Source of the DNA: Acidobacteriota bacterium | GTDB lineage: Bacteria; Acidobacteriota; Terriglobia; Terriglobales; Acidobacteriaceae | Assembly: GCA_003225555.1 (NCBI GenBank) | Contig: QIAM01000011.1 | Span: 114,016 to 178,015, forward strand | Length of the DNA: 64,000 nt | Direction of reading: 5' to 3' | Part shown: in pieces, positions 8,701 to 16,807 of the stretch | Position numbering within the stretch: the stretch's first letter is position 1 | Layout of the letters: the number at the start of each line of letters is the position of its first letter | Made by a program: the position numbers and the translations under genes | The notes under the pieces: generated by a model | What the model saw: the letters and a program-made list of their open reading frames with translations, nothing else | Databases searched by the model: none | What the model was told of the DNA's origin: nothing

Positions 8701-9996
8701 CTGAACAGCACGGATCCAGCTTCTCCAGCGCTTCTGCTCCCTGCCTTCGAGCATCAGGACAAAGCATTTTCCACGGCATTCGACATCCTCCGCGACGCAA
8801 TCGCGCAGCGCGCCTTCCCCGCCGCGTCAGTCGCCCTCACGCACCAAGGCCGCCTCATCGCACTCAAAGCCTTCGGCGATTTCGTTTACCCAAATGACAC
8901 AGATAATCCCGAGGGTGCCCCATCCTTGTCGCGTTCTTTGCGACAGGGTGGGGATTTTGACGTCAACCCCTGCACCCTCTTCGACATTGCCTCGCTGACA
9001 AAAGTCGTCGCCACCACAACCATGTCTATGCTCCTATATCAGCGCGGTCTGCTCGATCTAGATGCTCCAATAGCAGCAATCATCCCCGAGTTCCTATCGA
9101 GCCCGCCAGAAAAAGACCCCTGCCGCCACGTCGTAACCCTCCGCATGCTGTTAACCCACAGTTCAGGCCTGCCTGCGTACGAGAAGTTGTTTCTGAAGGC
9201 GCAAACGCGCGACGAACTTCTCGACGCCGCATTCAACGTTCCCCTAACCGCCGATCCCGGCTCTCGCGCCGAATACAGCGACATCGGGTTCATCATCATC
9301 GGAGTGGCCCTCGAGCGCCTAGCCGAAGAATCCCTCGACAGCTTCTGCCAGGGCGAAATCTTCGGTCCCCTCGGCATGACCAACACCACGTTCAACCCGC
9401 CGCCCGAGCAGGGTTCGCAAATCCCCCCCACCGCCGACGAGCGAGACGAGGAATGTGGCGCGGACCTGCCCCGAGCGGTAGCCGAGGGGGCTCTCGCCCG
9501 CAAAATGCCGAAATCACCAGAACTGCCGGGCGGAAGCCAGCCAGCAGCAAGCACCTTTCGCCACCGCATCATCCAAGGTGAAGTCCAGGACGAAAACGCC
9601 TCAGTTCTAGGCGGCGTGGCCGGCCATGCCGGCCTGTTCTCCACCGCAGAAGACATCGCCAAATTCGCCCACGCCATGCTCAACGGCGGCAACCCAATCC
9701 TCCGCCCCGAAACCGTCGCCCTCTTCACCCGTCGCGAATCCACTCCACCGAACACATCGCGCACCCCGGGATGGGACACGCCCTCTGCCCCTTCGCAGTC
9801 CGGAAAACATTTCAGCGCCAATTCCTTCGGGCACCTCGGCTACACCGGAACCTCTCTGTGGATCGACCCCACTCGCCAGCTTTCGGTAACCTTACTAACG
9901 AACCGCACCTGGCCCGATTGCACGAATCAGGCCATCAAGCAGGTACGGCCAAGATTCCACGACGCAATCATCGAAGCTCTAGACCAGATGCTCTGA
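8701..9996 (+). CDS. beta-lactamase-fold serine hydrolase, probable non-AUG start
   Basis: The product is about 431 residues. The first ATG/GTG/TTG in frame is TTG at 8926, but the frame upstream encodes conserved family sequence (AFDILRDAIAQRAFPAASVA) back to an AGGAAAG site. CTG at 8701 (nine bases after that site) or ATT at 8695 is therefore the likely start. Motifs: S98-L-T-K101, Y192-S-D, GGVAGHAGLFST and a C-terminal HLGYTGTSLWIDP. It is paralogous to the first domain of the divergent NamZ fusion. The stop is nine bases before murQ, so the two are probably translated together. The role is probably periplasmic muropeptide processing, like YbbE in the Bacillus murQ cluster. Two segments missing from the paralogue (DNA 8911-8955 and 9451-9555) look inserted. 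Confidence 0.85.
   Translation: MNSTDPASPALLLPAFEHQDKAFSTAFDILRDAIAQRAFPAASVALTHQGRLIALKAFGDFVYPNDTDNPEGAPSLSRSLRQGGDFDVNPCTLFDIASLTKVVATTTMSMLLYQRGLLDLDAPIAAIIPEFLSSPPEKDPCRHVVTLRMLLTHSSGLPAYEKLFLKAQTRDELLDAAFNVPLTADPGSRAEYSDIGFIIIGVALERLAEESLDSFCQGEIFGPLGMTNTTFNPPPEQGSQIPPTADERDEECGADLPRAVAEGALARKMPKSPELPGGSQPAASTFRHRIIQGEVQDENASVLGGVAGHAGLFSTAEDIAKFAHAMLNGGNPILRPETVALFTRRESTPPNTSRTPGWDTPSAPSQSGKHFSANSFGHLGYTGTSLWIDPTRQLSVTLLTNRTWPDCTNQAIKQVRPRFHDAIIEALDQML
8911..8955. repeat. in-frame palindrome inside the beta-lactamase gene
   Basis: An arm reading CCCCATCCTTGTCGC is followed after a short loop by GCGACAGGGTGGGG, its near-perfect inverse. It encodes GAPSLSRSLRQGGDF between residues about 71 and 85. 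The paralogous domain next door lacks these residues. Confidence 0.7.
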
Positions 9997-10005
9997 AAGG
10001 ACGCT

Positions 10006-10959
10006 TTGTTGAAAGACAAGAAAGAAAAGAAAGTAAAGAAAGAAAAGAATCTACAGAACCTCCGCCGCTTGCGTACCGAACAGTCCCACCCCGACGCTAC
10101 GGACCTCGATCGCAAATCCGCCCTCGAGATCGCCACCCTCATCAACGCCGAGGATGCCACGGTCGCTCGTGCCGTCAACCGCGCTCTTCCCCAAATCGCC
10201 CGCGCCATCGATCTAGTAGCAGCCGCCCTCCGCAAAAACGGACACCTCATCTACGTAGGCGCCGGCACCAGTGGACGCATTGCCGCCCTCGACGCCGCCG
10301 AGTGCCCCCCGACATTCAACGTCAGTCCCCGCACAGTCCAGTTCCTAATCGCCGGAGGCCCCAAAGCCCTCGCCACAGCCCACGAAGCCAGCGAAGACGA
10401 CACTCAACTAGCCCAAGCCGAAATGGCCAAGCGCAAACCCGGCAAGAACGATGTCGTCCTAGGCATCGCGTCCAGCGGACGCACTCCCTTCACCGTAGCC
10501 GCCATCGAATACGCGCGGAGCCACGTGGCCAAAACCATCGCGCTCACCTGCAACCGCAACTCCCCGTTGGAACGCGCCGCCCATTTCGCCATCGTCACTG
10601 AAGTAGGCCCCGAAGTCCTCACCGGTTCCTCCCGCATGAAAGCCGGCACCGCCCACAAAATGGTCCTGAACATGATTTCGACCGGAGCCATGACCCGCCT
10701 CGGCTACGTCTACGGCAACCTCATGGTCAACCTTTCGGTGAAGAATGAAAAACTAAAACAGCGCGCCATCTCCATCCTCGAACAAGCCACCGGAGCCGAC
10801 CACGTCACCGCCACCCACGCCTTAGAAGCCTCAGGAAATCGCACCCCAGTCGCGTTAGTAATGCTAGCCGCCAAAGTCAACCGAGCCCAGGCCGCGGCCG
10901 CCCTGAAAAGGTCCGGAGGGCACGTCCGCAACGCCATCGCCATAGCCAGGTCTATTTGA
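10006..10959 (+). CDS. murQ: N-acetylmuramic acid 6-phosphate etherase
   Basis: MurQ cleaves the lactyl ether of MurNAc-6-phosphate to give GlcNAc-6-phosphate and D-lactate in the cytoplasm. The product has 317 residues from a TTG start eight bases after AAAGGA. Visible motifs: RTEQSHPDATDLD, the SIS-domain loop IYVGAGTSGRIAALDAAE, ASSGRTPF, and TGSSRMKAGTAHKMVLN. The first 15 residues are an unusual lysine/glutamate run (KDKKEKKVKKEKN) not typical of the family. Coupled to the upstream beta-lactamase gene. No MurNAc transporter or kinase is visible, so the phosphorylated substrate must come from elsewhere in the genome. Confidence 0.95.
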   Translation: MLKDKKEKKVKKEKNLQNLRRLRTEQSHPDATDLDRKSALEIATLINAEDATVARAVNRALPQIARAIDLVAAALRKNGHLIYVGAGTSGRIAALDAAECPPTFNVSPRTVQFLIAGGPKALATAHEASEDDTQLAQAEMAKRKPGKNDVVLGIASSGRTPFTVAAIEYARSHVAKTIALTCNRNSPLERAAHFAIVTEVGPEVLTGSSRMKAGTAHKMVLNMISTGAMTRLGYVYGNLMVNLSVKNEKLKQRAISILEQATGADHVTATHALEASGNRTPVALVMLAAKVNRAQAAAALKRSGGHVRNAIAIARSI

Positions 10960-11006
10960 GCAGCGCGTGACAGAGTGGGTCTTCAGACAGTGCTGGACTA
11001 CCGCTC

Positions 11007-11036
11007 TTGACTGGCATATACTGTTGCATATGCCAA
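11007..11036 (+). promoter_or_regulatory. vapBC promoter with palindromic operator
   Basis: A perfect 8-bp inverted repeat, TGGCATAT (11012-11019) and ATATGCCA (11028-11035), is separated by eight bases. It overlaps a possible -35 TTGACT (11007-11012). The position, 30-50 bases before the antitoxin start, fits an autorepression site for a VapB-type antitoxin. Confidence 0.55.
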
Positions 11037-11064
11037 CGGCTTTTCCCCGACAAAGGAGATTACG

Positions 11065-11292
11065 ATGCAACGCAAGGCAAAAATCTTCATGAATAATCGG
11101 AGCCAAGCCGTCCGCTTGCCCAAGGACTTTCAGTTCAAGACTCAGGAAGTATTCATCCGCAAAGAAGGCAGCGACGTAGTCTTATCGCCCCGCCCGTCGG
11201 ATTGGTCCTCCTACTTGTCGGAGGCCCCAGTCGCTTCGGATTCTTTCATGGAAGGGATCGAAGATCTCCCCGCGCAGGAACGCGAGCCCTGA
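11065..11292 (+). CDS. vapB: VapB-type antitoxin
   Basis: The 75-residue product opens with KAKIFMNNRSQAVRLPKDFQF, the swapped-hairpin AbrB/SpoVT-like DNA-binding fold of VapB antitoxins. The C-terminal half (residues about 40-75, acidic, DSFMEGIEDLPAQ) should wrap the toxin. AAAGGAGA precedes the ATG. Its TGA overlaps the toxin ATG by one base, so translation is coupled. It should repress its own promoter through the upstream palindrome. Confidence 0.9.
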   Translation: MQRKAKIFMNNRSQAVRLPKDFQFKTQEVFIRKEGSDVVLSPRPSDWSSYLSEAPVASDSFMEGIEDLPAQEREP

Positions 11293-11702
11293 TGGCGCGA
11301 TTCATACTGGACACTGATACCTGCTCCTACATTATGCGGCGTTCGCCTGATGCGGTTCTAAGACGCCTCGCAAAGGTTCCAGTCAACGAGGTATGCATCT
11401 CCGTGATCACCAAATCGGAGCTCTTGTTTGGCGTCGAGGTGTCTCCAAAGCGACGCCAGGATGAAGCGGCGCTCGCCGCCTTTCTGCGCTACGTCGAGGT
11501 TCTGGATTTTCCCGACCAGGCATCTTCGCACTACGCCAAAATTCGTGCAGATCTCAAGACGCATGGCACGATGATCGGAGCGAACGATCTCCTGATCGCC
11601 GCCCACGCCCGGAGCCTGGGCCTGACGCTGATCACCAACAACACCCGCGAGTTCAGCCGAGTTCGTAATTTATCCATCGATAATTGGACTATCCCTGCCT
11701 AA
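11292..11702 (+). CDS. vapC: VapC-type PIN-domain ribonuclease toxin
   Basis: The 136-residue product is a PIN nuclease. Acidic metal-binding residues are D7 (FILDTDTCSYIM), E43 (TKSELLFG) and D99 (GANDLLIAAHA), with a TNNTREF loop after them. VapC toxins cut tRNA or rRNA and are silenced by VapB. The start at 11292 is set by the TGATG overlap with vapB. An in-frame start at 11202 exists but lies inside the antitoxin gene. All catalytic positions are present, so the toxin looks intact. Confidence 0.9.
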   Translation: MARFILDTDTCSYIMRRSPDAVLRRLAKVPVNEVCISVITKSELLFGVEVSPKRRQDEAALAAFLRYVEVLDFPDQASSHYAKIRADLKTHGTMIGANDLLIAAHARSLGLTLITNNTREFSRVRNLSIDNWTIPA

Positions 11703-11860
11703 TTCCGAAAAGCACACGACCCGTGTAGAGCGGGCACTCTTGTCCGCAGCACTTGAATGTTCTGGCCGACTCGATCGCCTCTCCCACAAGGTCGTGCCCT
11801 CCCGATTACCCATGCTCCCACTAATTCCTCGCTAGAATGAAATCCTAGGACTCATACTCC

Positions 11861-13162
11861 ATGGACAAATTCGTCATCCGCGGCGGCGAACCCCTCCTCG
11901 GCACCGTCCGCGTCAGCGGCGCAAAGAACGCCGCCCTCCCCTGCATGGCCGCTGCCCTGCTAACCGACGAGCCCGTCATCCTCGAAAACATTCCGCAAGT
12001 GCGCGACATCCAGACCACGCGCAACCTGCTCGCCGCCATGGGAGCCGACGTAGAACTTGGCTACGGACGCGCCCAGCACCGTACTACACTCCACTGCAAG
12101 ACGTTGGCGAGTCCTGAAGCTTCCTACGAACTAGTCAAGACGATGCGCGCCTCCACACTGGTCCTCGGTCCGCTGATAGCCCGTTGTGGCCGCGCCCGCG
12201 TCTCGCTCCCCGGCGGCTGCGCCATCGGAGCCCGCCCCATCAATCTCCACATCAAGGGACTCGAACAGCTCGGCGCGAAGATCACGCAGGAACACGGCTA
12301 CATCGAAGCCGCCGCCAGCCGCCTGAAAGGCGCCGAGATCGTCTTCGACAAGATCACCGTCACCGGCACCGAAGACCTGCTCATGGCCGCCACGCTCGCC
12401 GAAGGCGAGACCGTCTTACAAAACTGCGCCCGCGAACCCGAAGTCGCCGACCTCGCCGACCTGCTCAACAAAATGGGAGCCCACATCCACGGCGCCGGCA
12501 CGCCCACCATTCGCATTAAGGGCGTGGGCAAGCTGAGGGCCGCGAAGCACCGCATCATTCCCGACCGTATCGAAGCCGGCACCTTCATCATAGCCGCCGC
12601 CATGACTGGAGGAGACCTTAACGTTGCCGCTTGCGATCCCTCTCACCTCGGAGCGCTGCTCAGCAAACTGCACGAAGTTGGCGTGAAAACGAAGTCGAAC
12701 ACCGACTCCGTCCGCGTGATGGGTGACAATCCCTTCACCGCCACAGACATGACTACGGAGGAGTACCCGGGCTTTCCCACCGACATGCAGGCACAATTCA
12801 TGGCCCTGGCCACCCAGGCAGAAGGCACTTCAATCATCACCGAGAATATTTTTGAGAACCGCTTCATGCACGCGCAGGAACTGGTCCGCATGGGCGCGAA
12901 CATCAAGATTGAAGGACGCCGCGCCGTCGTCCGCGGCAAGACTCCACTCAGCGCCGCCGCCGTCCTTGCCTCCGACCTGCGCGCCTCAGCCTCGCTCGTG
13001 CTCGCCGCCCTGGTTGCCGATGGCGAAACCATCATCGACCGTGTCTATCACATCGACCGCGGCTACGAGCACATCGAAGAAAAGCTCCGCGCAGTCGGTG
13101 CCCAGATCCGCCGCATCGGCGAGATGTTCCCCAGGAAAGCCGCCGCGCCCGCAAGAGCCTGA
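11861..13162 (+). CDS. murA: UDP-N-acetylglucosamine 1-carboxyvinyltransferase
   Basis: MurA transfers enolpyruvate from PEP to UDP-GlcNAc, the first committed step of peptidoglycan synthesis. The 433-residue length is normal. K22 sits in SGAKNAALP, and the catalytic loop is [11 protein letters not shown] with C120, the residue attacked by fosfomycin. [13 protein letters not shown] and [10 protein letters not shown] are conserved blocks. The start is the ATG after a weak AGGA; a TAGAAT box 26 bases upstream may be the -10. It stands alone, after vapBC, and the nearby murQ locus gives a cell-wall context. Confidence 0.96.
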   Translation: MDKFVIRGGEPLLGTVRVSGAKNAALPCMAAALLTDEPVILENIPQVRDIQTTRNLLAAMGADVELGYGRAQHRTTLHCKTLASPEASYELVKTMRASTLVLGPLIARCGRARVSLPGGCAIGARPINLHIKGLEQLGAKITQEHGYIEAAASRLKGAEIVFDKITVTGTEDLLMAATLAEGETVLQNCAREPEVADLADLLNKMGAHIHGAGTPTIRIKGVGKLRAAKHRIIPDRIEAGTFIIAAAMTGGDLNVAACDPSHLGALLSKLHEVGVKTKSNTDSVRVMGDNPFTATDMTTEEYPGFPTDMQAQFMALATQAEGTSIITENIFENRFMHAQELVRMGANIKIEGRRAVVRGKTPLSAAAVLASDLRASASLVLAALVADGETIIDRVYHIDRGYEHIEEKLRAVGAQIRRIGEMFPRKAAAPARA

Positions 13163-13745
13163 TCTAGCCCCGGCAAGGGTTCATTTCAGCGTGGAACGTT
13201 CCGTCAAAGGTCTCATGATGAATCCGACTGCCGGTTTCTGGATGTGATGCTAACGACTTGTCATCCTGAGCGGAGTCGAAGGATCCCTACCAAGACGGAG
13301 GCGGCGGGAGTGTTTCGCGTCGGCTCTCAGAAGGCGACATCCTGCGAGAAACCTGCTTTCGCTGTGCATCTCCTCAGACTCGCGGCCTTCCGCGAATTCT
13401 CCGAAACGCTTTTCTCTCACGCCGCACTATCCCCAGTAGGAGGTTCGACCTCTCAGTCTCAAAATCTGAATCGATCTCTGCCCCTAGCCGACCTTGCCCA
13501 CTCGCCGACCGCCGCCTGAAACGCCAGTAGGCTCCCATCTCACCGGCAGTTCACTCGGAATCGGCAGAGGAATAGGCGGAGGCTACTCCTCTCCCTTCAG
13601 TGTCGATTCGGGAGAATGCAGGTGATCGCAACCATGACCATCAAGATTGCGGATAAGAGAAGCCACAATTTGCCGTGCGATGCCAACAGTTCATAGCCGC
13701 ACCAATCAGCTATCTTGTCTGTGATGTATGTCTACAGCAACGTGC
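13163..13745. other. intergenic region with a family B repeat
   Basis: About 580 bases with no convincing gene. The only recognised element is a family B repeat at 13259-13290 (TCATCCTGAGCGGAGTCGAA type). A 91-codon plus-strand frame starting at 13244 is partly repeat-derived and looks like chance coding. The rest shows no hairpin terminator or promoter I can defend. Confidence 0.45.
13259..13290. repeat. dispersed repeat, family B
   Basis: This copy runs from TCATCCTGAG to GGATCCC. Related copies, in either orientation, occur at 15353-15424, 21759-21820, 56589-56637 and 57642-57705. It is intergenic. Confidence 0.6.
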
Positions 13746-15176
13746 TTACCTGCAGTTATCCGTATCGGGTTCGGGGTGAATCAGTACGCGGAAAAGTTCG
13801 GGGGCATCCTGCTTGAAGCGGATTTCTAGATCGGTTTGGATGTCGTGGACGCGCGCGAGCGAGAGATGGTCGGAAAGAGTGCAGTGGCAGGAGACGTAGA
13901 GGCGTCCGCGTACGCGCTTGATGACGATGTTGTGCATGTCCAGGATTTCGGGGAATTCGGCGGCGACGGCTTTCAGCCGGTGCTCGAGTTCGGCGTCACT
14001 GACTAACTCTTCCGGCGTCTCGATCGTGGCGGGCTCGCTTTCGATGTGCGTGAGGATTTCGGCAATCTCGGGGACGTCGCGGCGCATGTCGGCTTCGAGT
14101 TCGGTGACCTTGTCGTGAGCGTCTTTTAGCGTCATGCGTTCGTCGAGTTCGACGTGTTGTTCGACGTGCAGGCGGCTGGCGAGGTCTTGCACGCTGATGT
14201 CGTGCACGTTGAGGTTATGGCGCGTGGCGACGGCACGAATGCGGTCGAAGACATTTTCGGATCGCTGCGCGCGGGGCAATGGCTGCACGGTTACGTCGGC
14301 GTCGGGAAGGACGCGGTGGACGGCGTCGGTGACGGCGGACACCAGTTGTTCGGAGCGCTGGAAGGTTACGGTGCGGGCCAGGCCTACGGCGAGGTCGACG
14401 AAGTAGCGGTTGCCGGCGCGGCGAATCCGCACGCGATCGACTTCGAGGACGCCCTCCACGTGCAGGATTGCGTCGGTGATCTGGGTGCGAACGCCGGCGG
14501 GAGCGGCGTCGAGCAGGGCGTCGATGGTGCGGCGGGCCAGGCGCCAACTGACGGAGACGACTACGCCGGCAACAAACAGGGCGGCGATCGGATCGGCGTC
14601 TTGCAACCAATCCACATGGAGGTTTCGGCCGACGACGAGGAGGGCGAGGCCTAGCACCACCACGCCAGCGGACCAGATGTCGGTGGAGAAATGCAGGGCA
14701 TCGGCTTCGAGCGCCTGGCTGTCGAATTTCTGGGCGATGCGACCGAGGGCGCGGGATCGCCAAGAGTCCACGCCCATGGAGACCAGCATCACGGCAAAGG
14801 CCGCGATTGATGGCTCGACGTCGACCTTGCGGAAAAACATGCGCTCGACGGCCTGGTAGATGATCCAGGCGCAGGTGAGCAAGAGCAGGCCGGTCTCGAC
14901 GAAGGCGGAGAAATTCTCGACCTTGCCGTGGCCATACTGGTGGTCGGCGTCCGCGGGCTTGTCGGAGACGCTGACGGAGAAATATGTGATGAGTGCAGCG
15001 ATAGTGTCGAGCCCAGAGTGCGCAGCTTCGGAGAGAATGCCGAGGCTGCCCGTGCTGAAACCTACAATGATCTTTCCTGCGGTAATGGCAAGTGCGGCGA
15101 AGACGGAGTTTCCGGCCACGGCGCGCTTTTCGGCGCGCATGGATTCTGTGGAATAGAGGGCCGGAGTTCCGGACAT
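13746..15176 (-). CDS. cation diffusion facilitator transporter with extended cytoplasmic tail
   Basis: The protein has 476 residues from the ATG at 15176 (a TTG start at 15221 is also possible). The first 210 residues are the six-helix CDF core. The metal site residues are in HSGLDTIAA (helix 2), DHQYGHGKVE and DALHFSTDIWS (helix 5), so it likely exports Zn, Fe or Mn. After a first ZT-dimer-like domain (IDALLDAAPAGVRTQITDAI), two more segments of similar design follow (around VFDRIRAVATRHNLNVHDIS and LEHRLKAVAAEFPEILDMHN). This makes the tail about twice the usual length. No metal-responsive neighbour is seen. Confidence 0.9.
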   Translation of the reverse strand: MSGTPALYSTESMRAEKRAVAGNSVFAALAITAGKIIVGFSTGSLGILSEAAHSGLDTIAALITYFSVSVSDKPADADHQYGHGKVENFSAFVETGLLLLTCAWIIYQAVERMFFRKVDVEPSIAAFAVMLVSMGVDSWRSRALGRIAQKFDSQALEADALHFSTDIWSAGVVVLGLALLVVGRNLHVDWLQDADPIAALFVAGVVVSVSWRLARRTIDALLDAAPAGVRTQITDAILHVEGVLEVDRVRIRRAGNRYFVDLAVGLARTVTFQRSEQLVSAVTDAVHRVLPDADVTVQPLPRAQRSENVFDRIRAVATRHNLNVHDISVQDLASRLHVEQHVELDERMTLKDAHDKVTELEADMRRDVPEIAEILTHIESEPATIETPEELVSDAELEHRLKAVAAEFPEILDMHNIVIKRVRGRLYVSCHCTLSDHLSLARVHDIQTDLEIRFKQDAPELFRVLIHPEPDTDNCR

Positions 15177-15221
15177 CTGGGAATTATCGCTGGTGTGCGG
15201 GAAATGCGCCAAGCAATTCAA

Positions 15222-15580
15222 AGCCGTTGTTCCGAGATCGGCACGGCGGGGACCAAAACACTATCGCAGAGATCGCTGAGACCTGCCGCAGAGTGCGCGG
15301 AGTGGTGCGGTTCGAACTTTGGCCTCATTCCCAAGGCGCAGTTCGGCTCCGCGCGAGATCCCTTCGACATCGCTCAGGGCAGGCCCTTCCCTCCGCCTGA
15401 AAAACGGCTGCGGTCAGGATGACGCCCTTAGGAATAAGGCCATTTGGAATGGGACGCGGCAACGTCACCTGCGCCATTACCAACGGTCCGCGGAGACACA
15501 TACGACGTGTCTTCTTGTGCTAGCATTTGATGTTCGGAACTTCTAATTTTCTGATGGACCAATCCTGGAGGAATCTATCT
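15222..15580. other. intergenic region with repeat families D and B
   Basis: The gap between the divergent transporter and isomerase genes is largely repeat. A family D element lies at 15261-15304 and a family B element at 15353-15424. The promoter of the downstream isomerase gene probably lies in 15480-15560, but no clear box was found. Confidence 0.5.
15353..15424. repeat. dispersed repeat, family B (long form)
   Basis: The element runs from GCGAGATCCCTTCGAC to GTCAGGATGACG and includes CCGCCTGAAAAACGGCTGCGG. The copy at 56589-56637 is its inverse complement over most of its length. Confidence 0.6.
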
Positions 15581-16807
15581 ATGCGTGAAAGTTGGGTGAT
15601 GTGTGTACTGCTGGGGGCTCTGGCGTGGGGACAGGCTGCGCCGGCTACGCCGCCCGCGGGGAGGCCTTCGGCTCCGGGCGCCCCTTCTAAGCAAGAAGCG
15701 GCAGAAACGACTGACACCGCGGCATCCGTGCCGGCGGATGCGGCGGTGATTACAGTGAAGGGCGTGTGCCCGGCCCAGCCCAAGACGGCGGCCACGAAAG
15801 CGGGCGCTGCCAAGACGGATGGAGCTTCGGCCAAGACTGCGGCGGCAGATTGCAAGACCGTGATCACCAAAGCTGAGTTTGAGCGCCTTGCCAGCGGAGT
15901 CGCGCCGAACTTGACTCCGCAACTTAAGAAGCAGTTGGCCACGGTTCTTCCACGCTTGATCGCGATGTCGGCGGAGGCGCAGAAGAAAGGGTTGGACAAG
16001 AATCCACGGTATCTGGAGACGGTGAAGTTTGCGAAGATGCAGATTCTGACGCAGGAGCTGCAACGCACCACCCAAGAGGAAGCCGCGAAGATTCCGGACG
16101 CCGATATTGCGGAGTATTACAAGAAGAATCCGGAAGCTTATGAGCAGTACAATCTCGACCGTCTGTTCGTGCCTCGCTCCAAACAGCCTGATGCTGCGGA
16201 AACCAAGGACAACGACAAGGACGAGAAGCTGACCGAAGAACAGCAGAAGGCCAAAGATGAGCAGGAGAAGCGCAAGCAAGCGGAGGGCGAGGAGGAGATG
16301 ACCCAGATGGCGGAGAAGTTGCGCGCTCGAGCGGCCGCCGGCGAGGACATCGCGAAGCTGCAGAAAGAGGCGTTTGAAGCGGCGGGAATGAAAATTGATT
16401 CGCCTACGGTCAACCTGCCCACAGTGAGGCGCACAGGCTTGCCTCCTGGACACACGGCCGTCTTCGATTTGAAAGCCGGCGACGTCTCCCAACTGATCAA
16501 TGATTCGGGTGGACACTACGTTTACAAGGTCAACAAGAAGGAAACGTTGCCGCTGGACCAGGTGAAAAGCGAGATTCACTCGACCCGGCAGAACCAACGG
16601 ATGCGTGACGCCATGGAGACGTACCAGAATTCATTCAAGGCGGAGACGAACGAGGCATATTTCGGACCCGTGGGAGCGCAAGCACCGCCTTCTCCGCGTG
16701 GAGGCATGATGCATCCAAAGATGCCCCCTTCACCTACGGCTCCGGCGGCTCAACCGCAGGGGCAGCCGCCGGCATCGTCCCCGTCAGAGGCTCCGAAACC
16801 GAACTAA
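15581..16807 (+). CDS. SurA/PpiC-like periplasmic peptidyl-prolyl isomerase
   Basis: The product has 408 residues. GGAGG nine bases before the ATG at 15581 fixes the start. MRESWVMCVLLGALAWGQA is a signal peptide. A proline/alanine-rich stretch and an alpha-helical SurA-N-like region (AEFERLASGVAPNLTPQL) lead to a degenerate rotamase domain, ending VFDLKAGDVSQLINDSGGHYVYKV. Between them is a long lysine/glutamate-rich insertion (about residues 205-245) and then a proline-rich tail. It probably chaperones outer-membrane proteins. Its TAA overlaps the ATG of the downstream SDR gene, suggesting an operon. Confidence 0.8.
   Translation: MRESWVMCVLLGALAWGQAAPATPPAGRPSAPGAPSKQEAAETTDTAASVPADAAVITVKGVCPAQPKTAATKAGAAKTDGASAKTAAADCKTVITKAEFERLASGVAPNLTPQLKKQLATVLPRLIAMSAEAQKKGLDKNPRYLETVKFAKMQILTQELQRTTQEEAAKIPDADIAEYYKKNPEAYEQYNLDRLFVPRSKQPDAAETKDNDKDEKLTEEQQKAKDEQEKRKQAEGEEEMTQMAEKLRARAAAGEDIAKLQKEAFEAAGMKIDSPTVNLPTVRRTGLPPGHTAVFDLKAGDVSQLINDSGGHYVYKVNKKETLPLDQVKSEIHSTRQNQRMRDAMETYQNSFKAETNEAYFGPVGAQAPPSPRGGMMHPKMPPSPTAPAAQPQGQPPASSPSEAPKPN

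Noticed and set aside
13244..13519. 91-codon plus-strand frame after murA
   Set aside because: Its start overlaps a family B repeat (peptide CHPERSRRIP is the repeat translated), with no ribosome site or family features.
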